From: Pseudomonadota bacterium
GTDB lineage: Bacteria > Pseudomonadota > Alphaproteobacteria > Rhizobiales > Xanthobacteraceae
Assembly (NCBI GenBank): GCA_023386885.1
Contig: JAEWIX010000064.1
Span: 62,001-126,000 of the forward strand
Direction: 5' to 3'
Length of the DNA stretch: 64,000 nt
Below the pieces are notes generated by a model that was not told the DNA's origin, made no database searches, and worked only from the letters and a program-made list of their open reading frames with translations. Each line of letters starts with the position of its first letter. Positions within the stretch are counted from its first letter, which is position 1. Shown in pieces: positions 32,937-41,412 of this stretch. The translations under genes were made by a program, and so were the position numbers.

Positions 32937-35900
32937 TCAACTGCACCCCGTCGTCGATCCGCACGTATCGCACTTCATGCAGGTGCCGTTGCGGACCAAG
33001 GTGAAGTTGCCGCATTCGGAGCACATCTCGCCCTCATAGCCTTTGGCTTTCGCTTCGGCGCGGCGTTCGGCTTTGGTCGGCGCGGCGGTTGCGGCGGCGG
33101 TGCCGGCTTTGCTCCAGGCTTGCGCTTCGAGCTTTTCGGTGGGCGAGAGTTGCGGCTCGACCAGTTCGGCTTTTAGTGCGGTGGCGCTTGCGCCATGAGC
33201 GGCGAGGGCGGTGACCTTGGCGCCGCCTCCCTGACCCTCGTGCGCGCCGCCTTCGTGAGAGGCAGGAGCCGCGCGCATCATCACCAGATTGTCGGTGCGC
33301 GAGCGGGTGAGGCCCTTCGACAGGTACTTCATCGCCGGCGGCGGGGCGCCTTCCGGCGTCTTGCCTTCGGCGACGCCCTTGCCGAGCGCGTCGAAGCCGG
33401 TCTCGCTCGGATCGACATGGGCGAGGTCGTAGCGGCCCATGTAGCTCACCGCGAGTTCGCGGAACACGTAGTCGAGGATCGAGGTCGCGTACTTGATCGA
33501 GTCGTTGCCCTGCACCGGGCCGGCGGGCTCGAAGCGGGTGAAGGTGAAGGCGTCGACATACTCTTCCAGCGGCACGCCGTATTGCAGGCCGAGCGACACG
33601 GCGATGGCGAAGTTGTTGATGAAGGAGCGCAGCGCTGCGCCTTCCTTGTGCATGTCGATGAAGATTTCGCCGAGCCGGCCGTCGTCGTATTCGCCGGTGC
33701 GGACATAGACCTTGTGGCCGCCGACCACGGCCTTCTGGGTGTAGCCCTTGCGGCGATCCGGCATCTTCTCGCGCTCGCGCAGCACGACGATGCGCTCCAC
33801 CAGCTTCTCGACGACTTTCTCCGCGACCTGCGTGGTGCGCGCCGCCATCGGCTTGTCGAGCAGCGTCTCCAGCGCGTCGTCCTCGTCGTCGTCATCGGCG
33901 ATGAGTTGCGAGTTGAGCGGCTGCGACAGCTTCGAGCCGTCGCGATAGAGCGCGTTGGCCTTCAGCGCGAGCTTCCACGACAGCAGGTAAGCGGACTTGC
34001 AGTCCTCCACCGTGGCGTCGTTCGGCATGTTGATGGTCTTGGAGATCGCGCCCGAGATGAACGGCTGCGACGCCGCCATCATGCGGATGTGGCTCTCGAC
34101 CGAGAGATAACGCTTGCCGACCTTGCCGCACGGATTGGCGCAGTCGAACACCGCGTAGTGTTCGGCCTTGAGGTGCGGTGCGCCTTCCACCGTCATCGCG
34201 CCGCAGATGTGAACGTTCGCGGCCTCGATCTCGGCCTTGGTGAAGCCGATGGCCGCGAGCAGGTCAAAGCCGGGCGCATTGAGCTGTTCGGCATCGACGT
34301 TGAGGTTGGCAAGGATGAAGTCCTCGCCCAGCGTCCACTTGTTGAAGGCGAACTTGATGTCGAATGCCGTCGGCAGCGCCTTTTCGATCTTGGCCAGCGC
34401 TTCGTCTGTGAAGCCCTTGGTCTTGAGCGTCGAGGCGTTGACGCCCGGTGCGTTGGACAGCGAACCGTGACCCACCGCATAGGCTTCGATCTCGGCGATC
34501 TCGCTTTCGCGATAGCCGAGCCGGCGCAGCGCTTCCGGCACCGCGCGGTTGATGATCTTCCAGTAGCCGCCGCCGGCGAGCTTCTTGAATTTCACCAGCG
34601 CAAAGTCCGGCTCGATGCCGGTGGTGTCGCAATCCATCACCAGGCCGATGGTGCCGGTCGGCGCCACCACCGTGGTCTGGGCGTTGCGATAGCCGTGCTG
34701 TTCGCCGAGGCTGAGCGCGTTGTCCCATGCGAGCTTGGCGCGCTCGACGATGTCGGCCTGCGGGCAGGAGGCGTGATCGAGCGGCACCGGATTGACCGCG
34801 AGCGATTCATAGCCGCGGGACTCGCCATGCGCGGCGCGGCGATGATTGCGGATCACCCGCAGCATGTGAGCGGCGTTCTTCTTGTAGCCGGGGAAGGGGC
34901 CGAGCTCCTTGGCCATTTCCGCCGACGTCGCATAGGACACGCCGGTCATCACCGCGGTCAGCGCGCCGCACAGCGCGCGGCCCTCGTTCGAGTCATAGGA
35001 CAGGCCCATCGTCATCAGCAGGCCGCCGATGTTGGCGAAGCCGAGACCGAGCGTGCGGAATTCGTAGGACAATTCCGCGATCTGCTTCGAGGGGAACTGC
35101 GCCATCATCACGGAGATTTCGAGCACCACGGTCCACAAGCGGCACAGGTGTTCGTAGGCGTGGGTGTCGAACTGGCGCGTCTCGGTGCTGTAGAAGGTCA
35201 GCAGGTTGGCGGACGCCAGATTGCACGCGGTGTCGTCGAGGAACATGTATTCCGAGCACGGATTCGACGCGCGGATGTCGCCGGACGCCTTGCAGGTGTG
35301 CCAGTCGTTCATCGTGGTGTTGAAGTGCAGGCCGGGATCGGCGGAAGCCCAGGCGGCATGGCCGATCTTCTCCCACAGGTCGCGCGCCTTCAGCGTCTTG
35401 GTCACCTTGCCGGTGGTACGGCCGATCAGATTCCAGTCGCCGTCGGTCTCGACCGCGCGGAGGAAGTCGTCCTTCAGCGACACCGAGTTGTTGGAGTTCT
35501 GGCCGGAGACGGTGAGGTAGGCCTCGCTATCCCAGTCGGTGTCGTAGATCGGGAAGTCGATGTCCTTGTAGCCCTGCTTGGCGAACTGGATGACGCGCTT
35601 GATGTAGTTGTCCGGCACCAGCGCGCGGCGGGCGAGCTTGATCTCGCGGCGCAGCGCCGGGTTCTTCTCCGGCACGAAGCAGTCGTCGCCCGAGCCCTCG
35701 CAGTTGACGCAGGCGCGCATCACCGCCTTGAGGTGCTTCTGGTTGATCTTGGAGCCGGTGACGAGGGCTGCGACCTTCTGCTCCTCGCGCACCTTCCAGT
35801 CGATGTAGGTCTCGATGTCCGGATGGTCGGCGTCGACCACCACCATCTTGGCGGCGCGGCGCGTGGTGCCGCCGCTCTTGATGGCGCCCGCCGCGCGGTC

Positions 35901-36683
35901 GCCGATCTTGAGGAAGCTCATCAGGCCCGAGGAGCGGCCACCGCCGGAGAGGCGTTCGCCCTCGCCGCGCAGGCGCGAGAAGTTGGAGCCGGTGCCGGAG
36001 CCATATTTGAACAGGCGCGCCTCGCGCACCCACAGGTCCATGATGCCGCCCTCGTTGACGAGGTCGTCCTCGATGCCCTGGATGAAGCAGGCGTGCGGCT
36101 GCGGATGCTCATAGGCCGACTTCGACTTGACCATCTTGCCGGTCTTGAAGTCGACGTAGTAGTGGCCCTGGCCGGGACCGTCGATGCCGTAGGCCCAGTG
36201 CAGGCCAGTGTTGAACCACTGCGGCGAGTTCGGCGCGACCATCTGCTGCGCCAGCATATAGCGCAACTCATCGTGGAAGGCACGGGCGTCGTCTTCGCTG
36301 GTGAAGCAACCGCCCTTCCAGCCCCAATAAGTCCAGCAGCCGGCGAGGCGATCGAACACCTGCTTCGACGAGGTCTCGCCGATGAAGCGCTCAGCCTCGG
36401 GCAGGGCGGCGAGCGCATCAGTGTCGGGCACTGAACGCCACAGCCACGACGGCACGGTTTCTTCCTCGATCTTCTTGAGGCGCGCGGCGACGCCGGCCTT
36501 GCGGAAATACTTTTGCGCCAGCACGTCGGAGGCGACCTGCGACCAGAACTCCGGCACCTCGACATTGTCGAGCCGGAACACCACCGATCCGTCCGGGTTG
36601 CGGATCTCGCTGGTGGTCAATCGAAACTCGGTGTCCGCGTAGGGAGACTGACCATCCTTGGTATAGCGTCGCTCGATCTGCAT
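32937..36683 (-). CDS. nrdJ: Vitamin B12-dependent (class II) ribonucleoside-diphosphate reductase
   Basis: NrdJ makes deoxyribonucleotides with an adenosylcobalamin-generated thiyl radical and works with or without oxygen. The 1248-residue length is normal for the large alphaproteobacterial form. Landmarks are the N-terminal APNSPQWFNTGL, SGTGSNFSRLRG near residue 240, the active-site segment NPCSEYMFLDDTACNLAS, and GTIGLVMDCDTTGIEPD. The acidic linker LIADDDDEDDALE comes later, and a C-terminal zinc-finger-like tail (CSECGNFTLVRNGTCMKCDTCGS) carries the redox cysteines. The start MQIERRYTKDG was chosen because homology begins there; its ribosome site is weak. It is monocistronic, with a long leader upstream and a strong terminator downstream. 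Confidence 0.97.
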   Translation of the reverse strand: MQIERRYTKDGQSPYADTEFRLTTSEIRNPDGSVVFRLDNVEVPEFWSQVASDVLAQKYFRKAGVAARLKKIEEETVPSWLWRSVPDTDALAALPEAERFIGETSSKQVFDRLAGCWTYWGWKGGCFTSEDDARAFHDELRYMLAQQMVAPNSPQWFNTGLHWAYGIDGPGQGHYYVDFKTGKMVKSKSAYEHPQPHACFIQGIEDDLVNEGGIMDLWVREARLFKYGSGTGSNFSRLRGEGERLSGGGRSSGLMSFLKIGDRAAGAIKSGGTTRRAAKMVVVDADHPDIETYIDWKVREEQKVAALVTGSKINQKHLKAVMRACVNCEGSGDDCFVPEKNPALRREIKLARRALVPDNYIKRVIQFAKQGYKDIDFPIYDTDWDSEAYLTVSGQNSNNSVSLKDDFLRAVETDGDWNLIGRTTGKVTKTLKARDLWEKIGHAAWASADPGLHFNTTMNDWHTCKASGDIRASNPCSEYMFLDDTACNLASANLLTFYSTETRQFDTHAYEHLCRLWTVVLEISVMMAQFPSKQIAELSYEFRTLGLGFANIGGLLMTMGLSYDSNEGRALCGALTAVMTGVSYATSAEMAKELGPFPGYKKNAAHMLRVIRNHRRAAHGESRGYESLAVNPVPLDHASCPQADIVERAKLAWDNALSLGEQHGYRNAQTTVVAPTGTIGLVMDCDTTGIEPDFALVKFKKLAGGGYWKIINRAVPEALRRLGYRESEIAEIEAYAVGHGSLSNAPGVNASTLKTKGFTDEALAKIEKALPTAFDIKFAFNKWTLGEDFILANLNVDAEQLNAPGFDLLAAIGFTKAEIEAANVHICGAMTVEGAPHLKAEHYAVFDCANPCGKVGKRYLSVESHIRMMAASQPFISGAISKTINMPNDATVEDCKSAYLLSWKLALKANALYRDGSKLSQPLNSQLIADDDDEDDALETLLDKPMAARTTQVAEKVVEKLVERIVVLREREKMPDRRKGYTQKAVVGGHKVYVRTGEYDDGRLGEIFIDMHKEGAALRSFINNFAIAVSLGLQYGVPLEEYVDAFTFTRFEPAGPVQGNDSIKYATSILDYVFRELAVSYMGRYDLAHVDPSETGFDALGKGVAEGKTPEGAPPPAMKYLSKGLTRSRTDNLVMMRAAPASHEGGAHEGQGGGAKVTALAAHGASATALKAELVEPQLSPTEKLEAQAWSKAGTAAATAAPTKAERRAEAKAKGYEGEMCSECGNFTLVRNGTCMKCDTCGSTTGCS

Positions 36684-37398
36684 TCTTGTCGTGCCCCGTT
36701 CTGGAACCGAAACCGCGTCGAGGCGGCGCCGGTGATGAAACCTCGCGAACCTCTTGGGTCCGCAGCGTGACCGGTGATCCGGTCGTGTTGTCCTCTGGAG
36801 CATGAGCGGACGGAGGGTATCCCCCGTGACCGATAATGCTCTAACGCCCCACACTGCGATTTGAGCCGTTTCGGCCCGTTTTTTGACTTCCTCGAATGCC
36901 TTGTCGCGAAGGCAAATGTCCCCGTTGCCCCGCCACCGTGGCCGGTGAACGAAGTGTCCGATCTGGAACCCTTGAGGGAGACCCGGCGTGACACAAACAC
37001 ATTCGCGCCGAGCGGATTAAAAGCTAAGGCAACTCCCTTGGGTCCGTCAAGGATTAGTATTCATTCCTCAATGAAATACTAAATATGGTGGAAAGGGGGG
37101 ATAACCAGGGGACATCAAGCACCCTTGATCGGGCTCAAGTATCGGTGAGTCCACGCGGATTCGGAAGCCAAAAAACTTTGCCGGGCGCTCCCTCCAGCAC
37201 GCTGATCCCGCTGTTCACAGGGCAGGTTTTTTTTGTCGTGACGGGCTTGCGTCCGGCCGACTCGGGGCGACGCCGTTCTGCATCTCATACCGCGAGGTTG
37301 AAGTTCGCTTCGTTACGCTAGCGGTTATGCGGGTTTGGCGATGGTCGGATGCCTCAAGAGCGGGCATGGTGCCGCCGACTCACCGATTCACTGGTCCC
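36684..37398. promoter_or_regulatory. Long intergenic region with the nrdJ leader and DMT gene upstream DNA
   Basis: These 715 bases contain no convincing gene. On the minus strand TTGACG (37045-37050) and TTAGCT, 17 bases apart, could be the nrdJ promoter, which would give a leader of more than 300 nt. An inverted repeat TAGTATT-CATT ... AATG-A-AATACTA spans 37055-37081, just upstream of that site. A shorter one, ATCAAG-CACC-CTTGAT, is at 37114-37129. I looked for the conserved B12-box of a cobalamin riboswitch and did not find it. The rest, up to the plus-strand DMT gene, shows nothing I recognise. Confidence 0.45.
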
Positions 37399-38298
37399 AT
37401 GGCAAATCGCAATATCTCCGCCCCGACGTCTCGAATCACGCCGGCGGGACTCTTTTTCCTCGCCACCACCTCGATCGGGTGGGGCCTCAACTGGCCTGTC
37501 ACCAAGTATCTGCTCAGCGAGCTGCCGCCGCTGATCCTGCGCGGCGTTACCGGCATCGCGGGTGCGCTGTTTTTGGCGGCGTTCGTGCTGGCGCGCGGAC
37601 AGAGCCTGCGCGTTCCCGTCGAGATGTGGCCGCGGCTGTGCCTCTACGCATTCCTCAACGTCACCTGCTGGATGGCGCTGATGGGAATCGCACTGTTGTG
37701 GCTGCCGGCGGGCGAAGCCTCGATGGTGGCCTACATGATGCCGGTGTGGGCGTCGCTGCTGGCGTGGCCGATTCTCGGCGAGCGGCCGACCTTGCTGCGG
37801 GTTCTGGCCATCGTCCTCGCCTTCGGCGGCTTGACGATCCTGCTGGGCGGCGACGGCGTCCACGTCACCAACGCAAAGCTCGGCGGCTTCGCCATGGTGC
37901 TCGGCGGATCGATGGCTTTCGCGCTCGGCGCCGTGCTGTCGAAGAAGTGGCCGTTGACCTTGCCGCCGATGGCATCCGCGACCTGGCAGATCGGCGTCGG
38001 CTGTCTCCCGGTCGGTGTGGTCGGCTTTGCGATCGAAACCGCGGATTTCGGAGCGGTCACACAGATCGGCTGGTGGGGGCTGGGCTATAGCACCGTCATC
38101 CAGTTCTGCGTCGCCTATGTCGCCTGGTTCGCCGCGCTCGAGCGATTGCCGGCATCGGTGGCGGCGATCGGCACCATGGCGGTGCCGGTATTCGGCGTCG
38201 TCGCATCGGCGATCGCGTTGCACGAGCCGATCGGCCCGATCCAGATCGCCGCGCTCGTGCTGACGTTGTCGGGTGTGGTTCTGGCCACGCGGTCCTGA
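37399..38298 (+). CDS. EamA/DMT superfamily transporter, first of a tandem pair
   Basis: The 299-residue integral membrane protein has ten predicted helices in two EamA repeats. The N-terminal AGLFFLATTSIGWGLNWPVTKYLL and the end of repeat 1 (YMMPVWASLLAWPILGERPT) are the family signatures. The second repeat ends LERLPASVAAIGTMAVPVFGVVASA. It is 66 nt upstream of a second, clearly related DMT gene, and both have the same length as the one at 27512-28411. The start MANRNIS is chosen to match its paralogues; an in-frame ATG at 37366 is an alternative. Export of a small metabolite is expected; the substrate is unknown. Confidence 0.9.
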   Translation: MANRNISAPTSRITPAGLFFLATTSIGWGLNWPVTKYLLSELPPLILRGVTGIAGALFLAAFVLARGQSLRVPVEMWPRLCLYAFLNVTCWMALMGIALLWLPAGEASMVAYMMPVWASLLAWPILGERPTLLRVLAIVLAFGGLTILLGGDGVHVTNAKLGGFAMVLGGSMAFALGAVLSKKWPLTLPPMASATWQIGVGCLPVGVVGFAIETADFGAVTQIGWWGLGYSTVIQFCVAYVAWFAALERLPASVAAIGTMAVPVFGVVASAIALHEPIGPIQIAALVLTLSGVVLATRS

Positions 38299-38363
38299 GC
38301 CGAAATGTCCCGGCCGATCGGGCAGGGTGGCTTTTCCGCGCGCGACCATGGAATGTTGTCCGT

Positions 38364-39263
38364 ATGAGCGATCCCAGACCGTCATCCGCGACTGCGAGCC
38401 CCTCATCACTCGGCATCGCGTTTCTGATCGCGACCTCCGTGGGGTGGGGCATCAACTTCCCGGTGATGAAGCACCTGTTAACGGAGTGGCCGCCGCTGTC
38501 GGCGCGCGGATTGTCGGCTGCGGCAGGCGCGTTGGCGCTGGCGGTGTTCGCATTGTGGAGCCGTCAGCAACTCAGCGTGCCGCGTCATGTGTGGCTGCGG
38601 CTGTTGCTGGTGTCGATCCTGACGATTACGTCGTGGGTGGCCTGCATGGGACTGGCGTTGCTGTGGCTCAACGCCAGCGAGGCCGCCATTCTCACGATGT
38701 CGGTGCCGCTCTGGGCCTCGCTGCTGGCGTGGCCCATTCTCGGCGAGCGGCTGACGATCATGCGGCTGATCTGGCTCGGCGTTGCGATGAGCGGCATCGC
38801 GGTGCTGATCGGCGGCAACGGCATCGATGCAAGCCTCGACAAATGGCCCGGCATCGCCTTCGTCCTGCTGGGCACGGTGTGCGTCGCGCTCGGCACCGTG
38901 CTGACCAAGCACTTTCCGCTCGCCATGCCGCCGATGTCGCTGGCGGCGTGGCAATTGTGGCTCGGCTCGGTGCCGGTGGTCATCGCCGGTCTTGTCCTCG
39001 AACGGCCGGACGTGGCGGTGCTGTCCGGCGTCGGGTGGGCGTCGCTGGTTTACATGACGCTGATCCAGTTCTGCCTCTGCTACGTTTGCTGGTTTGCTGC
39101 GCTGGAACGGTTGCCGGCGGCGACGGCCTCGATCGGCACCTTGCTGGTGCCGGTCGTCGGCGTGCTGGCCTCGGCGGCGATGCTGCACGAGCCGCTGGGC
39201 TGGCGCGAGATCAGTGCGCTGGTCATCACGCTCGGCGGCGTCGCGATGGCGTTGCGGTCCTGA
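38364..39263 (+). CDS. EamA/DMT superfamily transporter, second of a tandem pair
   Basis: The product has 299 residues and ten predicted transmembrane helices. It shares many identical positions with the preceding transporter: LIATSVGWGINFPVMKHLL, LLWLNASEAAILTMSVPLWASLLAWPILGE, and FAALERLPAATASIGTLLVPVVGVLASAAML. It has the same order of charged loops. The two genes most likely arose by local duplication and are probably transcribed together. The proteins could work as a pair, as in small multidrug resistance systems, but DMT proteins of ten helices normally act alone. The substrate is unknown. A hairpin lies 28 nt beyond the stop. Confidence 0.9.
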   Translation: MSDPRPSSATASPSSLGIAFLIATSVGWGINFPVMKHLLTEWPPLSARGLSAAAGALALAVFALWSRQQLSVPRHVWLRLLLVSILTITSWVACMGLALLWLNASEAAILTMSVPLWASLLAWPILGERLTIMRLIWLGVAMSGIAVLIGGNGIDASLDKWPGIAFVLLGTVCVALGTVLTKHFPLAMPPMSLAAWQLWLGSVPVVIAGLVLERPDVAVLSGVGWASLVYMTLIQFCLCYVCWFAALERLPAATASIGTLLVPVVGVLASAAMLHEPLGWREISALVITLGGVAMALRS

Positions 39264-39290
39264 GCCGTCAACGGATCGTGGACATGCGAA

Positions 39291-39319
39291 AGGGGCGGCC
39301 TCTGCAAAGGGCCGCCCCT
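39291..39319 (+). terminator. Strong hairpin after the DMT pair
   Basis: AGGGGCGGCC and GGCCGCCCCT form a perfect 10-base stem with a 9-base loop. A T-run does not follow, so it may act with rho or as a 3' stabiliser. The 14 bases CGAAAGGGGCGGCC at its 5' side are identical to those of the nrdJ terminator read on the minus strand. Confidence 0.65.
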
Positions 39320-39351
39320 CGATGATCGCCGACTATCGCTGTCCGTGACCT

Positions 39352-39927
39352 TTACGGACAGGGATGACGTTTGCCGTCGTAGCCCAGATAGGTGCCGGTG
39401 CGCACGTTGTAGGACTTGAACCGCTGCTTGCAGTAGGCAACGGAGCCTGGATCGACCGTCACCGCCGGCGCATCGACGTAGTAATCGTCGTCGTAGTAAT
39501 AATCCGGACCGTATCCATAGCCGTAGCCGTAGGGTGCGCCGAGGGCGCCGCCGATGATCACGCCGGTGCCAAAGCCCGGCCAGAAACCGCCACGACGATG
39601 ACGATGATGATGGCCACCATGCCATCCACCCGGCCGACCGCCGCCGTGCCATGCGTGGCCGCCGCTGGGACGACCGCCACCGCCGATGTGACTGCCACCA
39701 CCTCGACCGCCGCCGTAAGCGCTGCCGAACCCGCCACCGCGGCCTCCGCCGCCAATGGCTGCTCCGCCGCCGCCTCCACCACCACCTCCGGCGTGACCGC
39801 CGCCGCCACCTCCGCCGCCGATGGCACCGCCGCCATATGCGCCGGACTGCGCCATGCTGGGCGTAGCTGTCGCAAGCGGCATCGCGACTGCAAGGGCCGC
39901 TACCGCGCCAATGATTGTCAGTTTCAT
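39352..39927 (-). CDS. Secreted glycine-rich BA14K-like protein
   Basis: The 191-residue precursor has a signal peptide (MKLTIIGAVAALAVAMPLATATPSMA) and a long Gly-rich segment (about 30-85) with tracts of up to nine glycines. A His/Arg-rich part and a Gly-zipper-like hydrophobic helix (FGTGVIIGGALGAPYGYGYG) follow, then an acidic Tyr run (PDYYYDDDYYVDAP). The C-terminus AYCKQRFKSYNVRTGTYLG ... RHPCP matches the BA14K family, named for a Brucella antigen with lectin-like activity. It is expected in the periplasm or on the cell surface. GGAGAG precedes the ATG. The Gly tracts are repetitive and may vary between strains. Confidence 0.82.
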   Translation of the reverse strand: MKLTIIGAVAALAVAMPLATATPSMAQSGAYGGGAIGGGGGGGGHAGGGGGGGGGAAIGGGGRGGGFGSAYGGGRGGGSHIGGGGRPSGGHAWHGGGRPGGWHGGHHHRHRRGGFWPGFGTGVIIGGALGAPYGYGYGYGPDYYYDDDYYVDAPAVTVDPGSVAYCKQRFKSYNVRTGTYLGYDGKRHPCP

Positions 39928-40164
39928 AACGCTCTCCATCTGCACTCGATCGTTTAACCGGAAGTGCTCGTTTTTGTTCCAACTTCCTGTCATGCGAAGC
40001 TGCGGGGCGAGGGATGTACCGCCGATGAACGAATTACGCCAAATTGGCGACAAACCGCCTCGTTCCCGGAAAGGTGAACGGACCTGCGGCGAACTGGACA
40101 TTCGAGCGGTGAGGTGGCATCAACCGGCTGGCATCGAACGGTGCAATACGAGACGGATGCGGCA

Positions 40165-40575
40165 ATGAAGCAGTTTATGCTCAAGGTCTTTACGTGGTGG
40201 AATAGCCAGACGTTCGGGACCCAGTTGTGGACCTGGCGATTCGGCGAGCTGGTCGGCGAGGATGCCGACGGCAACCGCTACTATCGCACCCGTGACGGCA
40301 AGATCGACCCGACGCTCGGCTTCGAGCGGCGCTGGGTGATTTACAACGGCTACGCCGAAGCCTCGCGCATTCCTCCCGAATGGCACGGCTGGATTCACCA
40401 CACGGTGGACGTGCCGCCGACGAAGGAAAACTACCAGCCGCGCGAGTGGCAGAAGCCGCATCAGCCGAACCTCACCGGCACGCCGCTGGCGCACCGGCCG
40501 ACCGGATCGACGCTGGCCAGCGGCCGGCGTCCGAAAGCAACCGGCGATTATCAGGCCTGGACGCCGGGCCAGTAA
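40165..40575 (+). CDS. NADH:ubiquinone oxidoreductase subunit NDUFA12 (B17.2-like)
   Basis: The 136-residue protein is the bacterial counterpart of the mitochondrial complex I accessory subunit NDUFA12, found in alphaproteobacteria and mitochondria. Conserved blocks are LWTWRFGELVGEDADGNRYY, RRWVIYNGYAEASRIPPEWHGW, and the Pro-rich PPTKENYQPREWQKPHQPNLTGT near the end. It binds the peripheral arm of complex I. The start at MKQFMLKVF is the normal family start. It lies alone, whereas in many Rhizobiales it sits near DUF2155 and aat, which here are about 4 kb away. The gene symbol is left open because naming in bacteria varies. Confidence 0.94.
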   Translation: MKQFMLKVFTWWNSQTFGTQLWTWRFGELVGEDADGNRYYRTRDGKIDPTLGFERRWVIYNGYAEASRIPPEWHGWIHHTVDVPPTKENYQPREWQKPHQPNLTGTPLAHRPTGSTLASGRRPKATGDYQAWTPGQ

Positions 40576-40589
40576 GCCCGGCAGTCGAT

Positions 40590-41306
40590 CTACTCCGCCG
40601 CTGACGAACGCTCGGACGTGATGCCGAGCCGGGCCGCCGCGCGCAGCGATGATTCCCGGCGACGCGCGACCGACGGCGCAATTTTCTCGTTCAGCATCGC
40701 GAGCACCTCGGCAGGTGCCGTGTCGGGCGATCCGGCATTGAACGGCGGTTGCGGATTGTATTCCAGCATCAACTGGATCGACTCTGCCGTCTTCTGATCG
40801 GCCAGCACCGAAGCCACCGTCAATCCGAAGTCGATTCCGGCGGTGACGCCGCCGCCGGTGATGCGGTTGCGATCGACGCAAACCCGCGTCTTGACCGGGG
40901 TCGCGCCGAACGCCGTGAGGTTGTCGATCGCCGCCCAGTAGGTGGTGGCGCGATAACCCTGCAGCAGACCCGCAGCGCCGAGCACCAGCGCACCGGTACA
41001 CACCGACGTGACATACTTGGCGCCCGCGGCCTGCCGGCGCAGGAAGTCGAGCGTTTCCTCGTCGTCCACAAGTTCGTCGGTGCCGAAGCCGCCGGGTACG
41101 CAGATGACGTCGAGTTGCGGACAGTCGGCGAATGTCGTGGTCGGCTGCAGCGTGAGTACCGTATCGCTCGGCACCGGCTCGATCCGCTTCCAGACCAGAT
41201 GGATCTTCGCGCCGGGCAATCGCGACAGCACCTGAAGCGGGCCGGTGAAATCGAGTTGCGTGACCTTCGGGAACAGCAGGAATCCGATGTTGATGGTTTG
41301 CGACAT
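40590..41306 (-). CDS. DJ-1/PfpI family protein (isonitrile hydratase-like)
   Basis: The 238-residue protein has a DJ-1/PfpI fold: INIGFLLFPKVTQLDFTGPLQVL at the N-terminus and the nucleophile elbow YVTSVCTGALVLGAAGLL (about residues 93-110), where Cys in SVCTGA is the reactive residue. VICVPGGFGTDEL is the conserved glycine loop, and Asp/Glu acids for isonitrile hydratase activity (LDFTGP) are present. GGAGA precedes the ATG. It is divergent from a GlxA-type regulator that itself carries a DJ-1 domain, so the regulator probably controls this gene. The enzymatic substrate, an isonitrile or an aldehyde, is not proven. Confidence 0.9.
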   Translation of the reverse strand: MSQTINIGFLLFPKVTQLDFTGPLQVLSRLPGAKIHLVWKRIEPVPSDTVLTLQPTTTFADCPQLDVICVPGGFGTDELVDDEETLDFLRRQAAGAKYVTSVCTGALVLGAAGLLQGYRATTYWAAIDNLTAFGATPVKTRVCVDRNRITGGGVTAGIDFGLTVASVLADQKTAESIQLMLEYNPQPPFNAGSPDTAPAEVLAMLNEKIAPSVARRRESSLRAAARLGITSERSSAAE

Positions 41307-41412
41307 GGCATTCTCCTTCGCGCGTGTGGCGATCGATCGTGGAGTGAAATCTGCCATGGTCAGACGATGTCCGAAATGGCATATTTCCCTCGTTTCAAGA
41401 CATGAGGGCTAA

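Noticed and set aside
33195..36434. A 1079-codon open frame on the plus strand across most of nrdJ
   Set aside because: It is antisense to a secure 1248-residue enzyme. In GC-rich genes the opposite strand often stays open by codon bias, and the translation is rich in Arg, Gly and Val without domains.
36684..37398. Adenosylcobalamin riboswitch upstream of nrdJ
   Set aside because: I looked for the conserved B12-box and the surrounding core on the minus strand and could not find it. A covariance search would settle this.
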